64,000 nucleotides of DNA from Closterium sp. NIES-65 (taxonomy: Eukaryota; Streptophyta; Zygnematophyceae; Desmidiales; Closteriaceae), in contig CANXME010002102.1 in assembly GCA_948144175.1 (NCBI GenBank), forward strand, positions 248,001 through 312,000, read 5' to 3'. The position numbers were made by a program, and so were the translations under genes. Below are positions 8,359-20,300 of the stretch, in pieces. The notes beneath the pieces are model-generated. The model was given only the letters and a program-made list of their open reading frames with translations, had not been told where the DNA came from and made no database searches. Position 1 is the first letter of the stretch. The number at the start of each line of letters is the position of its first letter.

Positions 8359-11300
8359 CTAGTGCCACTTGATACGCATGTGCTTATTGAGCCCATGAAG
8401 CACAACGTTCCTGGCCATCCCAAGAGCCCCCTTGCTATCACAGAACAGCGGCGTAGCAACCTTCCGCTCCTGGCCAATCTCCTCTAACAACCTCCTCAGC
8501 CAAATCGCCTCCTTCACCCCATGGAACATCGCCATGTACTCTGATTTCACAGAAGAGAGTGTTGTCTCCGTCTGCTTCTTTGACCTCCAACTAACAGGTC
8601 CTCCCCCAACTACACAGATGTATCCTCCGACAGATGAGGAATCCTCCTTCTCAGAGGCCCACGTAGCATCGGTAAAGCAAGTGAGAAAGAGCTTGCCTTC
8701 TCCAAGCCTCTCCCCCTTCTCTTTCAGCACCTCAACCCCTTTCTGCTTCACCTGTGCTAATGCGGAGTATTGAACTCCAATGCTTGGTTGAGAGTTCAGA
8801 TACTTCACCACACGCTCTGCTGCATCCACCTGCTCCTCTGATGGATTATGCACCACCCTAGCCAGCTGCCCAACCGAGAAAGAGATGTCGGGCCTCGTGT
8901 GAACTGCTGCATACAAGAGGCTGCCCACCAAGGACTGAAATTGCTGCTGCTCCTCGCCTTCAACCCCTTCATCCTCTGCAGCTTTCACAAGCTTGAATTC
9001 TGCTGACAGGGGAGTTGCAACTTTGCGCTCATTCTCAATCCCGTACTTCTCCCGAAGCTCCTTGATGAACTTCTCCTGGTGCAGCTTCAACCACCTGTGA
9101 TCCAGATCCCTCTCCATGTGCATCCCGAGGTAGTGCTTCACCTCCCCAAAGTTCTTGCACTTGAAGTTCTCCATCAGCTGCTGCTGCACATTCAGGGTCT
9201 TCTTCATGCAGCTCTTAAAGAGAAGAATGTTGTCCACATAGACCAGAAACAGCACCAGCTTCTCCCCCTCCCCCTTGAGAAAGAGGCTCTTATCACAGCT
9301 GATGGTCGTGAATCCCATCTCCTCTAAAACAGCTGCCAACTTCTGGTACCAGCAGCGTGGCGCCTGCCAAGCCGTAGATGAACTTTTTAAGCTTGCACAC
9401 CCTGCCCGTACCATCCTCATACCCAGGCAGCTGAGTCATGTACACATCCTTCTGCATAAACCCCTTAGCCACCAGCCTACTCTTGTAGATGGTGACCTGT
9501 CCCTTGTCACCATCGGTCTTGATCCTTAGCACCCACTTGCACTGTACGGCTTTCTTACCGTCAGGCTGCACCACCAGCTCCCATGTCCCATTCTCTAGCA
9601 GGCTCTAGTACTCAGCATCCCTTGAAACCAGCCACTTCTCCCTATCTGGTCCAGCTAATGCCTCCTCCATGCTAGCTGGTTCCTCTGGTGCAGGGGCAAG
9701 AAAACAGTAGGCAGGTTCATCCTCCTCATCCAGATCATAGCCATGCGGTAGAATCAGCAATGCCTCCTCGGTCCCAAGCTGCTGCTCTGCTACATCAGCT
9801 CCTGCAGTCAGCTTCTTAGTAGCCATACGGGTACGTCCTGGCCTGGAGACGGGTGTCTCCCATCCCTTCATAACGACACCCTTCGGCTTCTTAGTTTTCC
9901 CCTGCTGCTGCTCTCCCCCCTCGGATCTAGCAGCTCCACTAGTGCTAGTGTCCACATCATTTTCTCCACTAGAAGGTGCCTCCTGTACCTTCTTTCCATC
10001 ACCACCCTCTGCAGCTCCCTCCTCTCCCTCCTCCCACACAGTAGGAGTCAGGTCCAGCTGCATGGTGATCTTCTCCATCTGCTGGGACACCCTGGCCTCC
10101 GGCTGTTTCTCCCAGCTCTCATACATCATGCCCTCAACAATCTTCACATCCCTGCTGTAAAAAAACACACCTTTGGATGGTTCCCACAGCAGCCATCCCT
10201 TGCTCTCAGCAGCCAGCCCCAAATGCACACACCAGATTGCACTCGCACCCAACTTACAGCGGTAGGTCTTGGGGACGTGGGCGACTGCCATGCAACCGAA
10301 CACCCTCAGCATGTCCACCGGCGGCTTCCTCCAAAGCCACCTCTCCCACGGCACCCACGAGTCATCCCCAACCTTTGTGAGTACCCTGTTCCTAGCGACG
10401 GTAGCGTGCCGAACAGCATGGGCCACATCAAGTTGCCCAGCCCAGATTCTATGAGCAGCGCCCTAGCTGTCTCCAGAATTGTTCGGTTCGCCCGTTCTGC
10501 TACACCGTTAGACTGTGGGGTGTAAGCCTTGGTCAGCTCCCTCTGGATGCCCTGCTTCTTGAGCCAGGCCGTCATCTCAGCTCCAAGGAACTCACCACCC
10601 CGATCTGTCCTAATCTGCTTCACCACACACTCCGCTTGCTTCTCCACGAATGGCAGCCAATCTTTGCGTATCGTAGAGGCGGCATGGTCCTTTTGCTTCA
10701 GCGGATATGCCCACATAAGCCTGCTCCAATCATCCACTATGGTCAGAAAGTACCGCTCCCCCTTATGTCCCTGAACCGGCAGCGGCCCTACCAAGTCCAT
10801 GTGGACCAGCTCCAACGACTTCTTGCTCCTGCAAGCCACACTATGGAAGGGGAAACGGGTAAACTTTGAGAGCAAACAGATTTCACAATTCTCATCAAGT
10901 GGCTGTCCGTTCCGCTTCAGACCCTTAACGGCTCCATCTTTCTCCAACTGCTTCAACAAGGGCATTGCCACATGCCCCAAGCGTCGGTGTGCCGTTGCCC
11001 AATCCGTCTCCCCAGATCTGGCCGACACATTCACACCAACCCCTCCAACGGCATTGCACTCCCCCTGGGATGCAGACCCCTCTCCAGCCTGCCCCCCACC
11101 ATGCCACGCCAAAGCCGGCAGCTGCCATATTGATCTGTACACGTCCGTGCTCTCGTGCAGATCCCAAAGCACCCGATTGCCCAGTTGCCCCTTGTAAGTG
11201 CGTGCCCCATCCGTGCTAGTGCTCACCCCAGCCTTGCCAAGCTTACGGAGGGAAATGAGGTTGGCCTTGAGTTTAGGAACGAGAAGAACGTCGTGCGGCA

Positions 11301-12600
11301 CCACCGGCTTGCCATCCGCTCCCTTAAACGCAGCTCGTCCCGCACCAGCCACCTGTAGCGCGTGTCCAGATGCGGAGCACACCTCGTTGATCGGTGCAGC
11401 GCGTACGTGGTCCAGAAGGTTCTTGCGCGGCGTCATCGTCCAAGCAGCGCCCGTGTCCAACACCCAATAGTCCAGGGGGTGCAGCTCTGCTCCAACCTTG
11501 GCAGATGCGTCTCCTTGCTCCCCCTGTTCTCCAATGTGGAAGAACTGGCCCGCAGTGTGCTCCTTCTTCTTTTCCGCACCGCCGTTTTTCTGGTTCCTCC
11601 GCGCGCCGCCATTCTGGTGACGATTCTGGGGGGTCCATCCATCGGGTTTCTTATAGCACAAAAACCAGGGGTGCCCCTCCTTCTCACAATACCAGCAACT
11701 CCCTTTCATTTTGCCACCAGCACCCGACTTGCCCCCACGTCCAGATTTCGCACCGTGACCCCAACCGGTACCTCCTTGTTGGTCGTTGGAGTCGTCGTCC
11801 TTCTTTGCACCGCGTCCAGCACCACCGAAGCCACGTGCTCTGCCACGTCGGCTCCCTTGCATCCTGTAGCCGCTGCTGCCGTCGTCTCCACCCCTCACTA
11901 GGCGGCGACGGAAGTCCTTCTCCAGAATCTTCGTCCGCACCCACTCGAGCGTCCACAAGCTCTGGTTCTGCGGCAGGCTCAATCCGCTCGTGAATTGAAG
12001 CCACGATTCCGGCAGCAGCGAGAGCATCTTCAAGCACTTGGTCTGCTCCGGGTAGGTGATTCCCGCGGTCGCCAACTTTGCGTAGAGGTCGCGCATCTTG
12101 TCCTGGACAGGTTGCACCGGCTCTCCCTCGCTCAGGCGCAACGCGAACAGCTCCCTCTCCAGCATCAACGTTGCAACAACGGAGGTCGGGGCGTGCAGCT
12201 CCTTCAACACGGTCCACGCCTTCGGACCGCACTCAACCTCGAGCAGCAGGTGCATGACGTGGTGACGCTGGTTCAGCTCCAAACTCTGCGACATCAAATA
12301 GTAGCAAGCCGAGGAGCGCTCATCTCAATCTTCCTGCAGCGGGGGGTCACTCGGTCTAGGCTCCTCTCCAATCATTAGTTTCAGCAAACCGATCTGACGG
12401 AAATACAATTGTGTTTTCCAGGCCCAATCATCATAGCCCTCACCATTGAACTTCTCGACGGTGAAGTTTTTCAGCACCTCCTTGACCAGCGAGCCCTGGT
12501 TTGTTCGCGCTCCCCTTGGCGCTGAAACACCAGAATCTTGGCTGCCGCTACGATCTTGGGCTGAAGATTCACCAGCTACCGTCGAGGTGTTGCCCACCAT
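8359..12600 (-). pseudogene. C1 gag-pol remnant
   Basis: Read right to left it shows a gag of the UBN2-like type (about 12600-11750), a CCHC zinc knuckle (CWYCEKEGHPWFLC, about 11700-11660), protease (DTGAAWTM, about 11450), GAG-pre-integrase with an HHCC-type zinc-binding block (RRLGHVAM; CEICLLSKF, about 11010-10870), the integrase core (MDLVGPLP; TDRGGEFLG; NGVAERANR, about 10810-10470), a linker rich in charged residues (about 10150-9750), reverse transcriptase (about 9600-9050) and RNase H (FTDATWAS; EYMAMF, about 8690-8400). The order is that of Ty1/copia. Broken. Confidence 0.88.
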
Positions 12601-12631
12601 AGCTACCTATATCGAGGATCACTATAACGCA

Positions 12632-12643
12632 GCTCTGATACCA
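12632..12643 (-). promoter_or_regulatory. Primer binding site of C1 (tRNA-iMet type)
   Basis: The minus strand reads TGGTATCAGAGC, three bases inside the 5' LTR. This is the classical complement of the 3' end of plant initiator tRNA-Met used by copia elements for minus-strand priming. The same 12-mer is found next to the 5' LTRs of C3, D and E. Confidence 0.93.
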
Positions 12644-12646
12644 GCT

Positions 12647-13736
12647 TGTTGGTGTAAGGGCCTAATAAACTCAAGCTATTAAGACTTTATAAAACTAAAA
12701 ACCTCTCCTCGGGGTCACCTCCAAGGGTCCTTGGGTGCCTGGTACAAGACCAGCCCCTATCCTCGGATCCGAGTTTGTAGAGAGAGGGATCAAGAGGGAC
12801 TTAGTCAAAACAGCAAGAGTACCTTGAACGTCGCGCAGCGTATCGTGCAGACCGTCGATCGGATTAAGCTGAGAATTTCCTATATTGAAGCACGCTTCAA
12901 GAGCTTTAAAATGAACCAAGTTGCCTCGCGAAAAGTTCTGCCATTACGAAGTTATGGCTCAGACAGCGTTTGCCTAGCATTGGAGTGCTAGCGTACTAGC
13001 GTTGACTCGGGTAGCATTCCGCCGTCGCACCACGTAGAAACGAAATTCCAGCAAGAAAGGAATTCGCTTGAATCAATTTCACTATATTCAGGTACAAACA
13101 GAGAATGACTAAATAGCTCTAGCTAGCAAGGACCTTGGGAATCAACCTGGGAACAACCAGGGATGATCCCAAATAATTCCAAGCAGCAGAACCAACTTGG
13201 CTGGACAAAACAGCAGGTGGTAGGTTGGTAAACAACCTCTGATTTTATTTTTCCAACCTAGGAAAAGAACAACTAGGTTCAGGTCCTAAAAACAGAACCT
13301 GTTTTGTCTTTGCCCAACCTGCCAAATGCTGGTTCCGCTGGTTTCCCCTGGCCCTGTAGCATGCAGATACAGACAAACAACATCCAACCTTCACCTAAAT
13401 TGTACCTCTATAGTGCCTGCCTTGCAACACTATAGTCAACCAAACAAAACAGTACAATTTCGAGTTGGATAGAACTGAATGTGCACAATCAATTCAACCG
13501 AACCGCAAAGCTTCCATCTTGGGTTCTTTTGCGAGCTCCTTTGTGCTTGTACTTTTCATAGCGCGTACAATGTTGTGCCGAAGCGCACAATGCGCGAGTA
13601 CCTGCAAATGCTTCAAGCGAAAATTGCGAAAGCAAACAAACACACGAACATTCCATTCACACCCAAATGCATTCGCACACGCATACTCGTACAAACAGAC
13701 GGCAGGATGTCGTGCAATGTGAATTTGCACCCAACA
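12647..13736 (-). repeat. 5' LTR of C1
   Basis: About 1.09 kb, with termini as in the 3' LTR. It adjoins the primer site on its left and the resumed GC-rich minisatellite on its right. In the element's sense it should carry the promoter. I see A/T-rich candidates but no TATA box that is conserved across all six copies. Confidence 0.93.
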
Positions 13737-13997
13737 CGGTCGCGTTGAAGGTAGGGCGCGGCCGCGACAAAGGCAGGGCGCGGCCGCGTCAGAGGTAGGG
13801 CGGGGCCTTGTCGGCTGCAGGGTGTGGCCGCGTCGAAGGCAGGGCGCGGGCGCGTCGAAGGCAGGGTGCCGCCTTGTCGAAGGCAGGGCGCGGCCGCGTT
13901 AGAGGCCAGGCGCGGCCGTGTCAGAGGCGAGGCGGGGCCGCGTCGGCTGCAGGGCGCGGCCGTATCGAAGGCAGGGCGGGGTCGCGTCAAAGGCAGG
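13737..13997. repeat. GC-rich minisatellite (A4 leader, second piece)
   Basis: This continues the array at 6600-7091: units around GGCAGGGCGCGGCCGCGTC, with variants GGGGCCTTGTCGGCTGC. It lies between C1 and A1 and ends in GCAGG, which is the target duplication of A1. Confidence 0.88.
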
Positions 13998-14131
13998 TGT
14001 CAGAATGAGAAACGAGAATGAGGAGTGACTAGCAGGAACAACAGTACAAATATGTCAAACCCTAATCTGGTGTACCCCTTATGGTGTGACCCACTACAGC
14101 CTAGAACCACACAAACATATAATGTTTGACA
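13998..14131 (-). repeat. 3' LTR of A1
   Basis: 134 bp from TGTCAGAATG to TGTTTGACA, with termini TGTCA/TGACA. Identical to the 5' LTR, preceded by GCAGG (13993-13997). Very short for a copia LTR. Confidence 0.96.
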
Positions 14132-14362
14132 CACCCCCATAGGCAAAGTGGGGGAGACCTAGGGGTCACAAGACCAGTCAAGGCAAAACAAGGCAAACAA
14201 GCTCAGGGTGGATCTCGAGGATTCCACACAAATTCCGAGCACAAGCAAGCGGTCACAAGACCAGTTCACATGCAGTTTTATAATAGAGCAAGAGGTACAA
14301 TGATCACAACCTAACAAGGCAAACATGCAGGTATATATATAATGATCACAGTACAGGTAAAG

Positions 14363-17300
14363 TCAAGAAGTAAGTAAGTGAGAAACAGTCGGCACAAGGC
14401 CTAGAAGAGTGCAAAAACGCTGATGGTCAACAGGCGGAAGCGCCTTGGTGAACACATCAGCAGTGTTGGCCTCAGTGGCCACGTAACGCAGAAGAAGCTG
14501 ACCACGCTGCTGTAGCTCTCGAGCTAGAAAGTAACGCAGAGCAATGTGCTTCGTCATGTGCTCCAGTCTGTGCTCCTGGCACAAGGCAATGGTTGCCTTG
14601 TTGTCGACGTACAGCACTGGAGGAGAACGAGGCTGCTCTCCAAGGTCAGTCAGCAGGTAGGTGAGCCAGCGAAGCTCCTGGGCAGCCATGGCCGTGGCGT
14701 AGATCTCAGCCTCACAGCTGGAGCTGAGAACAGAAGAAGAACGAGTAGAACGCCAAGAGACACAGCCAGAGCCAAGACTGAAGGTGTAACCCTGAGACGA
14801 CCGCTGAGTAGCCTGGTCGTCTGCCCAAGAAGCGTCTGAGTGCCCAGTGAGAACAGGCCGGTCTCGCCCTCCAAGCACTAGCCCCATGCCCGACGTACTG
14901 CACAAGTAGCGCAACACCCTCTTAGCTGCATCCATGTGCTCCTTTCGGTGACGGCCGGGAGCAACATAGCGTGCTAAGATGCTGAGAGGGTATGCTAGGT
15001 CAGGTCGAGTGCAGGTCATCAGGTACATGAGGCAGCCCACAAGCTCTGGATACGGACCACTCGACTCTACGGACTCATCCGAAGGCAGAGCTGAGAGCGA
15101 GTGACCCGTAGGCAGAGGAGTGGACTGAGGCGAGGAGTACGTGAAGCCGAAGCGCTGAAGGACCTGCTGCACCATGTGTGACTGAGTCAGGGTAATGGTG
15201 CGGTGTGCTCTGTCCCGGGTGATCCGCAAGCCAAGATAGCTTGTCAGTTCACCCAGGTCTGTGCACGTGTGTCTCTTCTGCAGCTCGGACTTCACGTGGG
15301 CGAGTGCGGCAGTGTCCGCAGTGGCAAAGACCAAGTCGTCGACGTACACGAGGATGTAGAACGGCGGCAGCGAGGTGTCGGTGCGCAGAAACAGCGACGG
15401 GTCAGCAGTAGAAGGAGCAAACCCAAGAGCCGCAAGTGTAGTCCTCAGTGTGTTGTGCCACTCACGCGGCGCCTGGCGGAGACCGTAGACTGGCCGCCGG
15501 AGGCTCCACTGGGTGCCAGGAGGGAACGACCCAGTGAAGCCAGGTGGGCGGCGCAACCAGATCTCCTCGTGCAGGCTGCCCTGCAAAAAAGCTGTGCTGA
15601 AGTCAAGAGAGTGGAGCTCGTAGTCACGCTGAGCGGCGACGTGTAGCAGAACCCGAAGAGTGGTCATCTTCGGGGTCGGGGAGAAGGTCTGGAAGAAGTC
15701 AACTCCCTCTCGCTGACTGAAGCCTCGTGCAACGTAACGCGCCTTGAAGACAGGCGGAGAGCCCGGCGGCCGCTTCACCCTGAAAATCCACATGCCACTG
15801 ACAATGTTCGCCCCAGGTGGGGGAACCTCGTCGACGTAGGTGCCTGTGGACTTCCAGGAAGCCATCTCTGTGTCCATGGCTGACTGCCACTGAGAGGAGT
15901 AGGGACCGGCCATCGCCTCTGCGTAAGAGCGTGGGGTCGGGATGTCTGGTGCATCCGGGTCTCCCTCAGGGGCAACAAGCATGGACACGAGATGGGGCAA
16001 AGCAGCGGCAAGGCAACCAAACTCCTCCTGCCTGTCCTCAAGGACGTCCGTGCCAAGAGCACACTCACCCCCGACGGACAGAGGACAGGCAGACTCAGAC
16101 TCAGCAACAAGACTCGCTGCGTAGTCTAGACGACACGCAGCTGCAAAGTCGACAAGCTCAGTGACTAGGGCAGACGCAGCAGCGGACTCAAAAGAAGGGT
16201 CAGTGACAACCGTAGCCAGGAGACGTGTGACAGTAGGACTGGCAGCGCGAAGGGAGTCTGACTCCGGGTCAGCAAGAGCAGGAAGAGAGGACGCAGGAGG
16301 CGACGGGAGAGCAACACGCTGCGGAGCAGTGGACTGACGAAGCGCCATCTGGTGCGTGCCTGGGACAGTAGGAGGACGCTCACGCGGGACACGACTACCA
16401 GTGGTAGCAGCTCGAACAGGCGATGCTCGACGAGACGCAGGTGAGACAGGACGTGACGCAGGCTCACGTCTCTCAGCAAGACCGTCAGTCGGACCAGTGT
16501 AAGGAGCAGGCACAGGGAGTGGGGAGGCAGGCGGTAACTGTGGCTGTGACTGGACAGACGGCGGACACTCTAAGGCGAGAGGAGAACAAGGAGGAGGAGG
16601 CTGACCAAGAACCTGCTGAAGGAGCGGAACGAAGTACGGTCGTGGCCGTGTAGCAGCTCTCGAACCAGCAGAGACACCAGCGGCAGCAGCAGCACCTCCA
16701 GAAGCAGCAGCACCTCCAGCACCAGGGTCCGCAGCACCTCCAGCAGCACCTCCAGCAGCACCGCCAGCAGCAGCAGTACCTCCAGCAGCACCGCCAGCAG
16801 CAGCTGCACCTCCAGCACCAGGGTCCGTAGCACCCACAGCAGCTCCAACGCCCGGGTCCTCAGTACTAGCAGCACCTCCAGTAGCACCGCCAGCAGCAGC
16901 AGTACCTCCAGCAGCACCGCCAGCAGCAGCAGCACCTCCAGCACCAGGGTCCGTAGTACTCGCAGCAGCGTCAACTCCGGGGACCCCAGCACCAGCAGCT
17001 CCACTACGGAGACTGATGTGCCGAGCGTACCACTCTCGAAGCTGAGGGGAAGAGGGCGGCTCCCGCCGTGGTGGGGAAGCACGAGTACCAACTCCAGCAG
17101 TACCACGAGCCCAAGACTCACCCCGCCGGAGGCTGCAGTACCGTGAGTACCACTCACGCAGCTGCTGCGAAGAGGGAGGTCCTCCAAGCGCCTCACAGTC
17201 AACTGCAACACCACCAGGCTCAGCACCCCCAGGCTCAGCAACTCCAGGCGCAGTACCCCTAGACTCAGCAACGCCAGGCTCAGTACCCCCAAACCCAGCA

Positions 17301-20300
17301 CCCCCAGGCTCAGCACCCCCAGGATCAGCACCCCCAGACTCAGCACCCCCAGGCTCCGCACGCTCAGGCTCCGCACGCTCAGGCTCAGCACCTCCAGCAG
17401 GACGCGAGTCGACAGCTACCTCGGCAGGCTCAACCGGGTCTACCTGAGAGACACCTGAGGGAGCGGCACCCTGAGGGGGGAGGGGGTCTACCACTGCAGC
17501 ACCTGGCGCGAGGAAGAGAGGCGGGGGAGGGAGCGGGGCAGTGCGGTAGGGGAAGAGGCGGTAGAAGGGCACGGACTCGTCAAAAGTGACGTCCTGAGAG
17601 GGGAAGACTCGGTGCGAGGCGGGGTGGTAAAACTGCCAGCCAGACGCATCCGGGACAAAGCCAAGAAAGACACAGGGAGCAGTGCGGGAGGAGAGCTTGT
17701 CCGCAGACGTGTCGCGAACAAAAGCTCGGGATCCCCAGACACGGAAGCGTGACGCATCGCCAACCTCCCCCGTCCACAGCAGTGTGGGCGAGGTCTCCGG
17801 AGCGGAGACACGGGGCCAGAGGTTGAGCTGATGCGCAGCGTACCGGACCGCAAAGGGCCACAGAAAGTGGGGGGCAGCCGCGTGGACTAAGGAGGTACGA
17901 GCGACCTCCATGACCAAGCCAATGCGGCGCTCAGCAACCCCATTCTGCTGTGGAGAGGCCGGGAGCGTGAACGACTGGCGAATGCCATGCTCGGCACAGT
18001 AGGCTGCAAAGAGGTCGGAGGAGAACTCGCCACCTCTGTCAGAGTGCAAGCGCAGAACAGGAAACTCCGAGCGAAAACGCTCTCGCAGCTGAAGACGTGC
18101 TCTGCTGATCCAGGGGATCAGAACATCAGGGACTTCACCCTTGGTGCGCAAGGGGAAGACCGTGGTGTAGCGCGAGTAGTCGTCAACGACGATCAAGAAG
18201 TACCTCTCCTGGCCCTGACCACGGACGCGGGCTGGGCCCCACACGTCCATGTGGAGCGTCTGCAAAGGAGCAGTCGTCGAGGGGAACGAGGAGGAGTGAG
18301 GGGCAGCGCGCTGCCGCCCCTCGACACAGGGAAGACAAGGAGGAGCAAGGGAGGGTGGGAGGGGAGGGAGTACCCGAGGAAGACCAGAGACTAGGTACCG
18401 GGCGTGCATGCCCCGAAGGCGCTGCACTGACGGGTGACCAAGTCGGTGGTGCCAGAGGACAGTCTTGTGCGCTAGAGAGCGACACGAGCAGGGGGCAGAG
18501 AGCTGACCTGACGCGGACGCAGACGCAGACGCCGCTACCTGAGGGGACTCAGTGGTCAGTGTGTACAGGTCCGACCCCGGCTGCCGAGTGAAGGTAGCCA
18601 GGTGACGGCCCGTCCGAGCACACGTGCAGTGTGTCACACGCTCGTAGGCAGGGGTGAACTGGTGAACACCCCCATCCTGAAGCGCACAACCCGCCACCAA
18701 GTTCGTAGAGAACGAGGGGAGGTGGAGACCTGACAGTGTGCCCGACGGGACAGCAGGACAAGGAAGGAGGGTGGAGGAGGTCGCAATGACCGGACCCCCA
18801 GAGGGGTCAGCAAGCGAGACAGCGACTGGTCGAGCAAGGGGCTCAAGAGCAGTGCGGTCACGAAAGAAACAGCGCGAAGCGCCTGAGTCTAGAGTGAAGG
18901 TGTGCAGTGCCTCAGTGGACTCAGTAGTACCTGGGGTGGCGGACACACACGCACCTAGAGCAGTAGCCTCACCAGTACCTGGGGTAGCAGACACGCAAGT
19001 ACCTAGGGCGTCTGCCTCACTCGTGCGGATGCCTGGGTCAGGCGGAACACTCTGGTACTGGTCCTCCTCTCCACTAATAGTCAATGCATACATTGCTTTG
19101 AGAATAACATCAAAATCAAGAGCATAGATATCGATATCCTTCTTGAGGAGATCAGCCCACTGAGGGAGCTCAGGAGCGTCAGGAAACTGAGCACGCCAAG
19201 CGTCATCTAGGCGAGAGAAGCAGCACTGCGAAGTGTGCGCCCTCCCGCACGTCTGTCCCTTGCGGCGACCAGTGCGGATGACGTACGTGCAGCTAAGGCT
19301 ACCCCCCCCACCCCCGTGCTGTAAGTACCACTCACGAAGCTCCTGGGAGGACTGAGGGTGCTGCGCACTCTGGCTAGTGCCCGAGCCTCCACGACCACCA
19401 CCGCCGCCTCCACCACGACCACCACCGCCCCTGCCGCCGCCACGTCCACTGCCGCCACCACCACCGCCCCCACCGCGGCCACCGCCGCCGCCGCTGCCTC
19501 CACCACCCCCACCGCTGCCACTAGCCCCTCCAGCCCCGCCACCGCCCCCGCCGCTGCCACCACCCCCACCACCACCTCCCCCGCCGTCACCCCCACCGCC
19601 CTTGCCTCCCCTGCCCTTGCCGCTGCGGCGCCCGCTGGGAGCGGACGCAGAGCCGACCTGCTCAGCACCAAGAAGGTCGACAGCAGCAGCAGAGGCGACA
19701 GAGGGGAGGAGGGGGGAGGGGGAACACCCCTCGAAGAAAGGGGTGCGGGGGTCGCCACGAGAGGCACCTACAGCTACAATACTCTTCTCAGCTGCAAGTA
19801 GTTCCTTCTCTAGGGCGGCAATGGTGAGCTCAGTGGGACAGCGAGCTAGGAAGTGGTCCCTGACTGTACGCAGAGTGTCAGGGAGGCGGGTGACTAGGTG
19901 GTAGAGAGTGAGCCAGAGCGGGGGAGGGTTGGAGGCAAGAAACTCAGCGGGCATGGCTGCACGGAAGCGGGCATCACTAGTACGGAGGTGAGTGATGAGG
20001 TCAGCGACTGTCTGGAAAGCGGACAGGTCGGGGAACAGGTAGGGAAGGGAGAGACGGCCTAGTGCAGCTGAGGCCGGGGAGGAGTAGCGCGCAACTACAG
20101 CAGTGTACAGGGCCTGCGCAGTCTGATGTTGGCCGAAGTGCTCACGCTCATCGACTAGCAGGGAGTTGCGAATGGCAAAGCGGGCGTGGGCATCGCGAGT
20201 CTGCCACTGCGAGCGAGCAGTAGCGGTAGCAGTAGTAGCAAGAGCAGGGACTGTGCCTAGTGCGTGATCGTACAGCGAGATATCCTCTCTGGCAGTGAGC

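Larger units (their letters stand above)
7092..13736 (-). mobile_element. Ty1/copia family C, copy C1 (both LTRs, minus strand)
   Basis: This is a complete structure: 3' LTR 7092-8175, internal region 8176-12646, 5' LTR 12647-13736. LTRs start TGTTGG and end CCAACA. The flanking 5-mers are CGGCC and CGGTC, a target duplication with one difference. The primer site next to the 5' LTR is a perfect TGGTATCAGAGC. A purine-rich tract (GCTGAGGGGGAATG on the coding strand) adjoins the 3' LTR. LTRs differ by a few percent including short indels, so this copy is older than A1. The coding region is broken in a handful of places. It is inserted in the GC-rich leader of A4. Confidence 0.92.

Noticed and set aside
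19358-19904. Long Pro- or Ala/Thr-rich frames opposite the A1 Gly-rich tract
   Set aside because: Antisense to a verified gag frame with low-complexity GGN codons; no homology.
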